Program-made: the position numbers and the translations under genes
NCBI RefSeq assembly: GCF_021266465.1
Contig: NZ_CP089848.1
Coordinates: 2,852,001-2,916,000 of the forward strand
DNA: 64,000 nt
Direction: 5' to 3'
From: Paralcaligenes sp. KSB-10
Lineage (GTDB): Bacteria > Pseudomonadota > Gammaproteobacteria > Burkholderiales > Burkholderiaceae_B
Part shown: piece by piece, positions 27,349-35,272 of the stretch
How the letters are laid out: each line of letters begins with the position of its first letter
How positions within the stretch are numbered: position 1 is the first letter of the stretch
The notes under the pieces: generated by a model
The model's input: the letters and a program-made list of their open reading frames with translations, nothing else
What the model was told of the DNA's origin: nothing
Database searches by the model: none

Positions 27349-28476
27349 TCACTTATTGGCCAATGTAGAGCTTCCCATGATGTCAAGGTCAAGCAGCGAG
27401 TGAGCTTCCCGGCTCAACAGCTTGCGCTTGCGTTCCACGCCCCAGCGATAGCCAGACAGGGCGCCATCGCTGCGCACCACGCGATGACAGGGAATGGCCA
27501 CGGCCAGATGGTTGGCGCCGCAGGCCTGGGCAACGGCTCGCGTGGCTTTGGGCATCCCGATCCGCCTGGCAATATCGGCGTAGGAGACGGTCGCGCCCAC
27601 GGGAATCTCGCGCAGCGCCTGCCAGACACGCTCCTGGAAAACCGTGCCGCGCACATCGAGAGGCAGATCCAGCCCAAGCGCCGGCGCCTCGATGAACCCC
27701 ACCACCTGGGCGATCAAGCGCTCGAAATCGGCGTCTCCGCCAATCAGGTTGGCGCGCGGAAACTGATCTTGCAAGTCACGGGCCAGCGCATCGGGGTTGT
27801 CTCCCAGCAGAATGGCGCAAACACCCCGGTCGCTTTGCGCCACCAGAATCGCACCGAGCGAACACTCGCCAATGGCAAAACGAATATCGGTATTGGTGCC
27901 TCCCGCCCGGTAATCCTTGGGCCGCATGCCCAGGACTTGATCAGAAGCCTCATAGAAACGGCTGTTCGAATTGAACCCCGCGTTGTAGATCGCCTCGGTG
28001 ATGGTGCCTTCCCCACTCAGTTCCTCGCGCACCTTCTGGGCGCGGTTGGCCGCGGCATAGCCTTTGGGCGTCAATCCTGTGACGGACTTGAAAACCCGAT
28101 GGAAGTGAAAGGCGCTCATGCCCGCCTGTTGCGCCAGCTCGCTCAGCACAGGCAGGGTTTCGGCTGTTTCGATTTGCCTGCAGGCGCGGGCGACGACCGC
28201 CGAATGTTGCGCGGCTACCGCGCTCTGGTCGGCGCTCGCCCGTTTACTGGGGCGATAGCCCGCCGCCTCGGCGCTGGCCGGGGTATCGAAAAACTCCACG
28301 TTCTCGGGGCGCGGCAGCCGTGAGAGGCTGCTCGGCCGGCAATACACGCCGGTAGTTTTCACCGCATAGACGAAGTGCCCGTCGGCGGCCGGATCGCGTG
28401 CCACCACAGCGGCCCAGCGTGGATCCCGCTCGGTGGCGCCTGGCCCATCCGGAAGCGTACGACTCGGTGTTTTCAT
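27349..28476 (-). CDS. ada: Ada-like DNA repair methyltransferase/regulator with degenerate zinc site
   Basis: 375 residues from ATG 28476 (AGAAAG upstream). Three domains are present in order: the Ada N-terminal domain (about 15-85), an AraC-type helix-turn-helix (about 95-190) and O6-alkylguanine methyltransferase (about 200-360) with intact AIPCHRVV (C330). In the N-domain, only the methyl-accepting cysteine (GVYCRPS, C46) remains of the four zinc cysteines in E. coli Ada. The other three are S50, S77 and A80 (RPSSLSR and RPSKRAS). O6-methylguanine repair should work; the methylphosphotriester switch that activates Ada probably does not. Confidence 0.88.
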   Translation of the reverse strand: MKTPSRTLPDGPGATERDPRWAAVVARDPAADGHFVYAVKTTGVYCRPSSLSRLPRPENVEFFDTPASAEAAGYRPSKRASADQSAVAAQHSAVVARACRQIETAETLPVLSELAQQAGMSAFHFHRVFKSVTGLTPKGYAAANRAQKVREELSGEGTITEAIYNAGFNSNSRFYEASDQVLGMRPKDYRAGGTNTDIRFAIGECSLGAILVAQSDRGVCAILLGDNPDALARDLQDQFPRANLIGGDADFERLIAQVVGFIEAPALGLDLPLDVRGTVFQERVWQALREIPVGATVSYADIARRIGMPKATRAVAQACGANHLAVAIPCHRVVRSDGALSGYRWGVERKRKLLSREAHSLLDLDIMGSSTLANK

Positions 28477-28591
28477 GATCTTTCTCAAAACTATTCATAT
28501 CCGATGAGATCACTATAGTGCCTGGCTCTTGCGGATTCACTCCGGGCCTTGCTTTTGAATTCGGGAAGCTATGGCGACAGCCCAGGAAGCG

Positions 28592-29443
28592 TCAGGCCGA
28601 TATCTCCATTTGAGCGCGGCGACGCTCTTCTTCCTCGTGACGCGCCAGCTCGATCTCGCGGATCACAGCCGCCACATCGGCAGGTTCTTTGGACGCCTCG
28701 ACCCGGCCGGTCAAGGGCGTATCGGGCGTGAGCAAACCGGCCTGATACAAGCCCCAGATTTCCTTGCCGTACTGGCTGCCCAGCAGCTCGGGCGCAAAGG
28801 CGCCGAAGAAGTTAGCCAAGTTCGTCACATCGCGTTCCAGCATGGTCGATGCAACGCTATTGCCGGCGGCATCCACGGCTTGCGGCAAATCGATGATGAC
28901 CGGGCCGTTTGCATCGACCAGAATGTTGAATTCGGACAAATCGCCGTGAATTACGCCGGCGCACAGCATCAATACCACCTGCTGCAGTAACACCGCGTGC
29001 AGTTCAAGCGCCCGTTCGCGGTTCAATTCCACATCGTTCAGGCGCGGCGCGGCATTGCCGTCCGCATCGGTTACAAGCTCCATCAGCAACACGCCTTCGT
29101 GACAAAGATACGGCGCCGGCACGCGCACGCCCGCAGCCGCCAATCGGTACAAGGCATCGACTTCGGCACTTTGCCAGACCTCTTCGGCCATCTTCCGTCC
29201 GTATCGCGTCCCTTTTTCCATGGCACGCGCCTGCCGGCTATTTTTCACCCGCCGGCCTTCCTGGTAGGCTACCGCTTGATGGAAGCTGCGTTGTGTGGCC
29301 TCTTTGTACACCTTGGCGCAACGAATATCGTCGCCGCAACGCACCACATAGACTGTGGCTTCCTTGCCGCTCATCAACTGGCGCATGACTTCGTCGACCA
29401 GGCCTTCTTCCAGCAGGGGCAGGATTCTTTTTGGTGTTTTCAT
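28592..29443 (-). CDS. RIO1-family serine protein kinase
   Basis: 283 residues from ATG 29443, whose N-terminus MKTPKRILPLLEEGLVDEV matches the family; the frame extends 14 codons further up without a better start. Kinase landmarks are SGKEATVYVVRCGDDIRCAKVYKEA (nucleotide loop and lysine), VIHGDLSEFNILVD (catalytic aspartate) and GPVIIDLPQAVD (metal aspartate). Bacterial RIO kinases of this type are widespread in proteobacteria; their substrates are mostly unknown. An AGGAG lies 27 bases upstream of the ATG, farther than usual. Confidence 0.9.
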   Translation of the reverse strand: MKTPKRILPLLEEGLVDEVMRQLMSGKEATVYVVRCGDDIRCAKVYKEATQRSFHQAVAYQEGRRVKNSRQARAMEKGTRYGRKMAEEVWQSAEVDALYRLAAAGVRVPAPYLCHEGVLLMELVTDADGNAAPRLNDVELNRERALELHAVLLQQVVLMLCAGVIHGDLSEFNILVDANGPVIIDLPQAVDAAGNSVASTMLERDVTNLANFFGAFAPELLGSQYGKEIWGLYQAGLLTPDTPLTGRVEASKEPADVAAVIREIELARHEEEERRRAQMEISA

Positions 29444-29879
29444 AGTGATTGCCGCATTGGCGTTAATCTCCTGATGCGTGGGCAAGGCTGGAAATACGGC
29501 GGAGCTGGCTTACAAGCGGCCACAACCTCGGGGCTGCAGCGGACGCCTGAATCTGTCCACCGAATGCTGCATTGTACGAGACAGAATGCGCCAAGAGGCA
29601 AAACCAGTGTTATTTTGATTCTAGTGTTACGACACTGAATACGTTTCTGTAACTTTCGTTTTGGGTCGGTTTAGGTTGGCGGCTGGGCGGTTTGTTCTAT
29701 AAAAACGCCGCAGGGTGGGCGGTGCTGTGTAGTCCGGCACGTCCAGCGGTCGTGGTGCTGCGCACCCCGACTGCCCGGGTCTGCCTCGTCCAGGCGGGCG
29801 TCGGGCGAACTCGCCCGGCCTCGCGAGGCCGGGCTCAGACAGCGCCCGCCGAAAGCCCCCGCCTTCCCTTCGTCAGTAC

Positions 29880-29891
29880 ATGGACGCCCCT
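29880..29891 (+). repeat. Subterminal inverted repeat of the IS, transposase-distal end
   Basis: ATGGACGCCCCT, three bases inside the end. It is a perfect inverted match to 31305-31316. Confidence 0.85.
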
Positions 29892-29943
29892 AATTTGCCT
29901 AGCCCTTTTTTGCCCTTCCGGTTTCTTAGGTGTTGATTGCAGC

Positions 29944-30047
29944 AGTACATCCGGGCTTGACGAGGTGACACGCGTGTCACGGCCCCTAATGGGTTGTGCT
30001 GACCGGCTCCCCTTAGCACCCAAGCACTTTGATGTGCGGCTGACGAA
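29944..30047 (-). ncRNA. Putative bridge RNA / seekRNA of the IS1111-group element
   Basis: Read on the minus strand, this segment has two loops in the order target loop, then donor loop. Target loop: TTCGTCAG (30047-30040), a small hairpin GCAC-ATCAAA-GTGC, then GGGTGCT (30021-30015). Together these equal the two sides of the insertion site TTCGTCAG/CACCC, sharing AG. Donor loop: CCCATTAG (29993-29986), a hairpin from a 16-base palindrome (29965-29980), then ATGTACT (29950-29944), matching the element ends. Known biology of the family: guide RNAs lie downstream of the transposase in IS1111 elements. The limits of the RNA itself are not visible. Confidence 0.75.
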
Positions 30048-30198
30048 TCGGGTTTGACTGGTCCTGGTCTGACCTAAGTGGCCATTACGGCTAAAAGTGC
30101 TTCAAGCAATCGGTGCGGTGGTGTCCTACGTTAAAAGGGATAAACGGTGGTGAGGCGCTGCCGGGTTGGCCCCGAGCTCGGTACGCGTGCCGTAGACC

Positions 30199-31230
30199 CT
30201 AGCGGGCCCGGCTCAGCGTATGCCCAGGGTCGTAGGGCGTGTCGTACGCCATCAGAGCCCAGGCGATGCGCGCATTTTTATTGGCCAGCGCGATGGCCAC
30301 CACATTGAGCGGGCGGCGCACAAGCAGTTGGCCTAGCCAGGTCGTTCGATCGGCCTGGGCGCGCGCTCGGATCAGCACCGACTGCGCGCCCAAGAGCAGG
30401 AGCTTGCGCAGGTACCCATCGCCGCGCTTGCTGATCCCCAGCAGCGTGGCCTTGCCCCCGCTGGAGTGCTGGCGCGGCACCAAACCTAGCCAGGCGGCCA
30501 GTTGCCGGCCATTTTTAAAGAGCCGCGGATCGCCCACGCTGGCGGCCAGGGCGCTGGCCGTAATCGGCCCGATTCCGGGCAACTGCGCTAACCGCTGGCT
30601 GACCGGATTGGCACGATGCCCGTGCACGATCGATCGCTCCAGGGCCTGGACCTGCGTATCGAGCGCGCGCAGGTGTTCAACCAGCGTACGGATGAGTTCC
30701 ACGAAAGGGCCAGGCAGGCGCGCCAGCGCGGACTCAAGCAACGCCGGCACCCGCCGGGTGACGTGAGCGATGCCTTGGGGCAGGATCAACCCGAACTCGG
30801 CCAGCAGGCCGCGGATCTGATTGGCCGCGGCGCTGCGCGCCTTGACGAAGCCTTCACGGGCCCGGTGTAGGCTCAGTACCGCTTGTTGCTCGACCGATTT
30901 GATGGCGACAAAGCGCATGGAGGGCCGGGTGACGGCCTCGCAGATCGCCTGCGCATCGGCGGCATCGTTCTTGTTGGATTTAACGTAAGGTTTGACGAAC
31001 TGCGCGGCGATCAGCCGCACGTCGTGGCCCTGGTCGCGCAGCAGCCGCGCCCAGTGGTGGGCGCTCGCGCAGGCCTCCATGCCGATGAGGCACGGTGTCA
31101 GCTTCGCAAAGAAGGCGCTGAGCTGCTCGCGGCGTAGTTGCCGGGTCAAGACGGTATGGCCTTGCGCATTCACGCCGTGAACTTGAAACACGGACTTTGC
31201 TAAATCAAGACCAATCGTTGTAATCTTCAT
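30199..31230 (-). CDS. IS110-family (IS1111 group) transposase
   Basis: 343 residues from ATG 31230 (AGGAG upstream); the frame runs further up to 31482 but that part is outside the family. The DEDD RuvC-like domain shows D9 (GLDLAKS), E52 (GMEACAS), and D89/D92 (KNDAADA). The C-terminal Tnp_20 domain has LPGIGPITASALAASVGD and RQHSSGGKATLLGISKRGD, with the nucleophilic serine in HSSGGK (256/257). Both domains are complete, so the enzyme looks active. It would use a guide RNA to pair donor and target DNA. Confidence 0.95.
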   Translation of the reverse strand: MKITTIGLDLAKSVFQVHGVNAQGHTVLTRQLRREQLSAFFAKLTPCLIGMEACASAHHWARLLRDQGHDVRLIAAQFVKPYVKSNKNDAADAQAICEAVTRPSMRFVAIKSVEQQAVLSLHRAREGFVKARSAAANQIRGLLAEFGLILPQGIAHVTRRVPALLESALARLPGPFVELIRTLVEHLRALDTQVQALERSIVHGHRANPVSQRLAQLPGIGPITASALAASVGDPRLFKNGRQLAAWLGLVPRQHSSGGKATLLGISKRGDGYLRKLLLLGAQSVLIRARAQADRTTWLGQLLVRRPLNVVAIALANKNARIAWALMAYDTPYDPGHTLSRAR

Positions 31231-31304
31231 GATGGATGCTCCTTCCGATAGCAGTGAATGAGTTAGTAACCCCTTCACTTTGGCACAATGATGCCGGTTC
31301 GAGA

Positions 31305-31316
31305 AGGGGCGTCCAT
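31305..31316 (-). repeat. Subterminal inverted repeat of the IS, transposase-proximal end
   Basis: AGGGGCGTCCAT, seven bases inside the end and fully complementary to 29880-29891. Confidence 0.85.
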
Positions 31317-31494
31317 TCCATTGCACCCGGCGCTGGACTACCGCCGGACTACACAGCACCGCCCACCCTGCGGCTTGCGTTGAGGCAATGCATAGAGAGA
31401 GGCATTGGAGTCGTGCACCGAGAGAAACGTTAAGGTCATGCATCGAGGTACACGTTGAGACCGGCAAGCTCATTCCAGGCAAGCCCTAACGTGA

Positions 31495-31696
31495 GCCGTC
31501 TATCGGGGCTTGGGGTCAGGACCGGCGTAAGGCGTGCGCCGGATGCTACCGTAGGGAAGGCGGGGGCTTTCGGCGGGCCATGTTTGAGCGCAGCCGCGCC
31601 AGCGGCGTAGCGAGTTTGGCCCGACGCCCGCCTGGACGAGGTAGATCCGGATCAAGCACGCCGTGCCGGACCTGACCCCAAGCCCCGATAGACGGC
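31495..31696. repeat. Second palindromic module of repeat copy A
   Basis: Outer arms 31495-31526 and 31665-31696 pair at 31 of 32 positions. The inner sequence (GGGAAGGCGGGGGCTTTCGGCGGG and following, 31553 onward) is an inverted relative of the first module's core at 29785-29870. So the two modules of this copy are variants of each other in opposite orientation. Confidence 0.75.
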
Positions 31697-31751
31697 GTCT
31701 TTAAATACCTATCCTCCACCGAATCCCGTAAACACCCAAACCAAAAACTCT

Positions 31752-32576
31752 CTAGTCGATCAACTTGCCTGCCGCATCGTAAAACGGATACCGCCCGCCG
31801 TAATCGTCGACATAAACCGTATGCGTAACCCAGCGCTGCCCCAGATGCGCATGCACATGGAATGCCGGCGGCTCCATGACAAAAGCGCTGGGACCATCCG
31901 GGCTCAAATCGTAGGCAACCTGGTGAGCAGGCGAAGGACAAATACTCGCCACAGTATTCCCGAAACGGGTCACGGCAGAGCGATGCACATGGCCGCAGAT
32001 GACGCGCTCTACATTGCGGTAACCATTCAGCAAGGCTTCCAGGCGTTCCGCATCCTGCGGGTCCAGCGCCTGTTTGTCCATGTGGCCGATGCCGCATTCG
32101 AACGGCGGATGATGCATGGCAACCATAACGGTTTTATCGCGTTGCCGTTCCAACTCACCCGCCAGCCACGACAGACGCTCGGTGCACAGACGCCCGCCGC
32201 TGTTGGGCGGATCCTGAGTATCGAGCACAATCAGGGCCAGTTCGTCGAAATCGAGCGTGTACTGTACAAATGCCGGACCGCAACGCAAATAGGCATGATC
32301 GGGAAACACTTGCTGCAACGAAGCCCGGTGATCATGATTGCCGACAACCAGGTAATAAGGAATAGCCAGAACGGAAAGTTCCCGGCGCAACGATTCATAT
32401 TCCGGCACCGCACCGAAATCCGCCAGATCGCCGGTAATGATCAAGGCATCTGGCCTGGGCTGCAAGGCGTTCAGCTTGGCGACGCAGGCACGCAGATACA
32501 CAGTGGTATCCACTTTCTTGTAAGCCAGCAGCCCCGGCCTTTTTATATGCAGATCGCTGATCTGGGCCAATAACAT
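31752..32576 (-). CDS. Metallophosphodiesterase (CpdA-like, class III)
   Basis: 274 residues from ATG 32576, two bases after the stop of the ABC ATPase gene, so co-transcribed with the transporter. The calcineurin-like signature is complete: AQISDLH (D8, H10), ITGDLADFG, VVGNHDHR, AMHHPP and CGHVHRS. Class III cyclic-nucleotide phosphodiesterases and glycerophosphodiesterases share this fold. Because it ends an importer operon, hydrolysis of an imported phosphodiester is more likely than cAMP control. This is inference; the substrate is not known. Confidence 0.88.
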   Translation of the reverse strand: MLLAQISDLHIKRPGLLAYKKVDTTVYLRACVAKLNALQPRPDALIITGDLADFGAVPEYESLRRELSVLAIPYYLVVGNHDHRASLQQVFPDHAYLRCGPAFVQYTLDFDELALIVLDTQDPPNSGGRLCTERLSWLAGELERQRDKTVMVAMHHPPFECGIGHMDKQALDPQDAERLEALLNGYRNVERVICGHVHRSAVTRFGNTVASICPSPAHQVAYDLSPDGPSAFVMEPPAFHVHAHLGQRWVTHTVYVDDYGGRYPFYDAAGKLID

Positions 32577-32578
32577 GA

Positions 32579-33628
32579 TTAATCCCCGCCTATAAGCAGC
32601 ATGCGTTCCGGCGCAATCAGCAAGCCGGCCTGCTGGCCCACCCGGTAATCGCTGCGATTCGACGTTTCCACACAAATCATAGAGCCGTCGGTAACCCCTT
32701 CCAGGTAGATTCTGGTGCGCTCACCCAGGAACTGCACATTGCTGATCGTACCGCGCAAAGTGCTGGATTCGGGCGCAACCAGCTCGGCGTCTTCAGACCT
32801 GAAAAAAACCTCGGACAAACCGGCAGCTTGCGGCGAACAGGGCAGATATCCCCCTTTTGCATGAAATGCGCCGTCCTGGAAAGTCCCGCGCAAGGCATTC
32901 AACGATCCCAGGAAATGAGCCACATGGCGGTTCTTCGGCTGGAAGTAAATGTCGCGCGGCGAACCGGCCTGTTCGATGCGCCCTGCGCTCATCACGATAA
33001 CGCGATCCCCAAGCACCATGGCCTCGGCCTGGTCGTGCGTGACATAAACGGTCGTCACGCCCAGGCTTTTCAACAACAGGTCCATATCGGTCCTGAGCGT
33101 TTCGCGCAGCTTGGCATCCAGAGCGGTGAGGGGCTCGTCCAGCAACAGCACGCGCGGCTCGGGAGCCAGCGCGCGCGCCAGGGCCACGCGCTGCTTCTGC
33201 CCTCCCGACAACTGGGCGATATTCTTGTCGGCATGTTCGCTCAAGTGGACCAATGCCAGCAATTCGTCGACGCGCCGATTTCGCTGGCCGACCGGCACCT
33301 TCTTGATTTTCAGGCCGTAGCCGATGTTTTCCCTGACGCTGAAGTTGGGAAACAGCGCATAGTTTTGAAACACCATGCCGACCCTGCGCTCTTCAATGGG
33401 CTTGAAGGTTACGTCTTCATCGCCGAACAGGATGCGGCCACCCGGATCGGGGCGTTCCAGGCCGGCAATCAGGCGCAGCGTGGTCGTTTTGCCGCAACCC
33501 GACGGCCCGAGCAGGACCAGGGTTTCCCCCGCGTTGATGGACAGGTCTATGGGCTGCAGCACCCGCGCCTTCTGGCTATAGGTCTTGCTGCAATTTTCCA
33601 GGACAATGGGAATGGAGTTCAGCTTCAT
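32579..33628 (-). CDS. ABC transporter ATP-binding protein (PotA/FbpC-like)
   Basis: 349 residues. Walker A is VLLGPSGCGKTTTLRLIAGLERPDPG, the signature LSGGQKQRVALARAL, Walker B VLLLDEPLTALDAKLRE, the switch histidine in TVYVTHDQAEAM. A C-terminal TOBE-like domain begins around residue 265 (LRGTISNVQFLGERTRIYLEG). This is the architecture of polyamine, iron and aminoethylphosphonate importers. It lies between the permease genes (12-base gap) and the phosphodiesterase. Confidence 0.93.
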   Translation of the reverse strand: MKLNSIPIVLENCSKTYSQKARVLQPIDLSINAGETLVLLGPSGCGKTTTLRLIAGLERPDPGGRILFGDEDVTFKPIEERRVGMVFQNYALFPNFSVRENIGYGLKIKKVPVGQRNRRVDELLALVHLSEHADKNIAQLSGGQKQRVALARALAPEPRVLLLDEPLTALDAKLRETLRTDMDLLLKSLGVTTVYVTHDQAEAMVLGDRVIVMSAGRIEQAGSPRDIYFQPKNRHVAHFLGSLNALRGTFQDGAFHAKGGYLPCSPQAAGLSEVFFRSEDAELVAPESSTLRGTISNVQFLGERTRIYLEGVTDGSMICVETSNRSDYRVGQQAGLLIAPERMLLIGGD

Positions 33629-33640
33629 ATGAAAGGCGCA

Positions 33641-34435
33641 TCAATGTTTCGGGCGTGTCGGCTTGTCCATGGCCTGCATCAGCAATAGCAAGGGAATGAC
33701 GATGATAAAAAAGATCGTGGTGTAGGCGCTGCCCACTTCTATGCGCAACGAAGCATAAGCATCGGCCAGGCCTACCGGCAAGGTCTTGGTCTGGGGAGTA
33801 TGCAGCATCCAGGTCAGGTTGAACTCACCCAGCGACAAAGTTACGACCATGAGTGCGCCGGCGATAATGCCCGAGCGGATATTGGGTATGACGACAGTCG
33901 TAAATCGCTGGAAAAAGCGCGCGCCCAGACTGGCCGCCCCCTCCTCCAGGATCTTGATGTTCTGGCCCGAGCAGGCGGCAGCCACCGACCGCACCATGAA
34001 GGGCAAGGTAAAGATAACGTGCCCGGCAATAATGAACCACAGGCTGATGCGGAAGTCCCGCAAGCCCCCGTATACGCTGATGATGGCCAATGCGCTGGCC
34101 AGGCCGGGCAGCGCAATGGGCAGGGTGATCAGCTCTTCGATTATGCGCGCAGCCCTGCTTTGCCAGCGCGACAGCACATATCCGGCGGGGACTCCCACCA
34201 GGACCACAACAAGCAGCGTGCACCCGGCGACCAGCAGAGAATTGATGATGGCGTCGTGGTAATCCCCCAACACCTGGACCACCCACTTCAAGGTCAGGCC
34301 GGCCGAGACGCCCTTGAAGTAATTGACGGAAAACCCAGTCAGCACCGACACCGCCACCGGTACAAATAAAAAGGCGCAGATCAGCAAGGTAACGGTGAGC
34401 TGCACACCGAACAGGAACCGTTTGTTCAGCTTCAT
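33641..34435 (-). CDS. ABC transporter permease (PotC-like)
   Basis: 264 residues with six predicted helices and the coupling motif EEGAASLGARFFQRFTTVVIPNIRSGIIAGALMV. The frame is open far upstream to 35083, but that part overlaps the other permease gene. The ATG at 34435 shares one base with the stop of that gene (TAATG), which fixes the start. Second membrane subunit of the importer. Confidence 0.92.
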   Translation of the reverse strand: MKLNKRFLFGVQLTVTLLICAFLFVPVAVSVLTGFSVNYFKGVSAGLTLKWVVQVLGDYHDAIINSLLVAGCTLLVVVLVGVPAGYVLSRWQSRAARIIEELITLPIALPGLASALAIISVYGGLRDFRISLWFIIAGHVIFTLPFMVRSVAAACSGQNIKILEEGAASLGARFFQRFTTVVIPNIRSGIIAGALMVVTLSLGEFNLTWMLHTPQTKTLPVGLADAYASLRIEVGSAYTTIFFIIVIPLLLLMQAMDKPTRPKH

Positions 34436-35259
34436 TATCCGCCCGCCACCATGGTGGTTCCGGCAACATTGCGCGCCAGCATCAAAATGGCCCACGTAAC
34501 GATCCCGAGTATGACGCTCAACGCCGCCGCCGTTACCAGATTGGCATTCAGCGTGAACTCGGTATAAATCGTCATGGGCAGGACATTGATATCGGTGGCC
34601 AGAGTAAAAGCCGTGCCGAAGGCGCCAATCGAAATGGCGAAGCAGATGGCCCCCGATGCGATCAGGGCGGGCGTCAGGGCAGGCAAAGTGACATCGCGCA
34701 TCACTTCCCAGGACCCCGCCCCCAGGGAATGAGCCGCTTCCGCCAGGGATTGGTCCATCGACTGCGCGGCGGCCATCACCGACAGGACTATCTTGGGGAT
34801 TGAGAAATACAGATAGCCCAGGAACAGCCCCGACATCGAATAGGCGAACACCAGCTTGTGCCCGAGCAGCGCCTGACTGACGCTGCCGATCAAGCCTTGC
34901 CGGCCGGCCAGCATGATGACCATAAACCCCACCACTACCCCGGGAAAGGCCAGCGGCAGTGTCAGCAGCGACACCAGAAGCCGCTTTCCGGCAAATTCGT
35001 TGTGGCTCAGAAACAAGCCCGCAATGACCGACAGGACAATCGTGGCGGCGGTGACAATAAGCGACAGCAGCACGGTTTGCCACAAGCTGGTCAGGTACCG
35101 CGAATCGCCGAGGATGGCGGCATAGGTATCGAAGAAATTGTTGCCGGCGCTGATCCGCACCAGCACCCCGATGGGAATGAGCCAGAATGCGGTGAAGATG
35201 ATCAGCGCCGGCAGCAACAGCGCAATACGCCAGCGGGCGGGCAGGGTCAGGTCGCGCAT
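34435..35259 (-). CDS. ABC transporter permease (PotB-like)
   Basis: 274 residues, six predicted helices, starting MRDLTLPARWRIALLLPALIIFTAFWLIPIGVLV. The EAA loop reads LAEAAHSLGAGSWEVMRDVTLPALTPALIASG. First membrane subunit of the importer; it starts 13 bases after the receptor gene. Together with the next permease it makes the heterodimeric channel. Confidence 0.92.
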   Translation of the reverse strand: MRDLTLPARWRIALLLPALIIFTAFWLIPIGVLVRISAGNNFFDTYAAILGDSRYLTSLWQTVLLSLIVTAATIVLSVIAGLFLSHNEFAGKRLLVSLLTLPLAFPGVVVGFMVIMLAGRQGLIGSVSQALLGHKLVFAYSMSGLFLGYLYFSIPKIVLSVMAAAQSMDQSLAEAAHSLGAGSWEVMRDVTLPALTPALIASGAICFAISIGAFGTAFTLATDINVLPMTIYTEFTLNANLVTAAALSVILGIVTWAILMLARNVAGTTMVAGG

Positions 35260-35272
35260 GATGAGTTGCTAA

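Larger units (their letters stand above)
29877..31323 (-). mobile_element. IS110-family insertion sequence, IS1111 group
   Basis: About 1447 bp, delimited by comparison with the uninterrupted repeat at 40812-41547 (TTCGTCAG on the left, CACCC on the right). Twelve-base inverted repeats ATGGACGCCCCT lie slightly inside the ends: 29880-29891 (3 bases from the left end) and 31305-31316 (7 bases from the right end). Subterminal repeats with 3/7-base offsets are the mark of the IS1111 group. The transposase (30199-31230) is on the minus strand. The 322 bases beyond its stop are non-coding and carry the candidate guide RNA. There is no target duplication. Confidence 0.88.
29619..31746. repeat. Composite palindromic repeat, copy A (interrupted by an IS)
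   Basis: Outside the inserted IS (29877-31323), this region aligns along its length with 40812-41547. Shared parts are a start near TTCTAGTGTT, a first long palindrome (arms 29707-29738 and 31343-31374, perfect 32 bp), a linker, a second long palindrome (31495-31696), and a tail ending CACCGAATCCCGTAAAC. No plausible gene fits. Without the IS it would be about 680 bp. The palindromes share an inner core that recurs in all four modules of the window. It fills the stretch between the RIO kinase start and the phosphodiesterase end. Confidence 0.8.

Noticed and set aside
34436-35083. Extended start of the second permease (33641-34435), implying a fused protein
   Set aside because: The extension is the out-of-frame shadow of the first permease; the TAATG overlap at 34433-34437 defines the true start.
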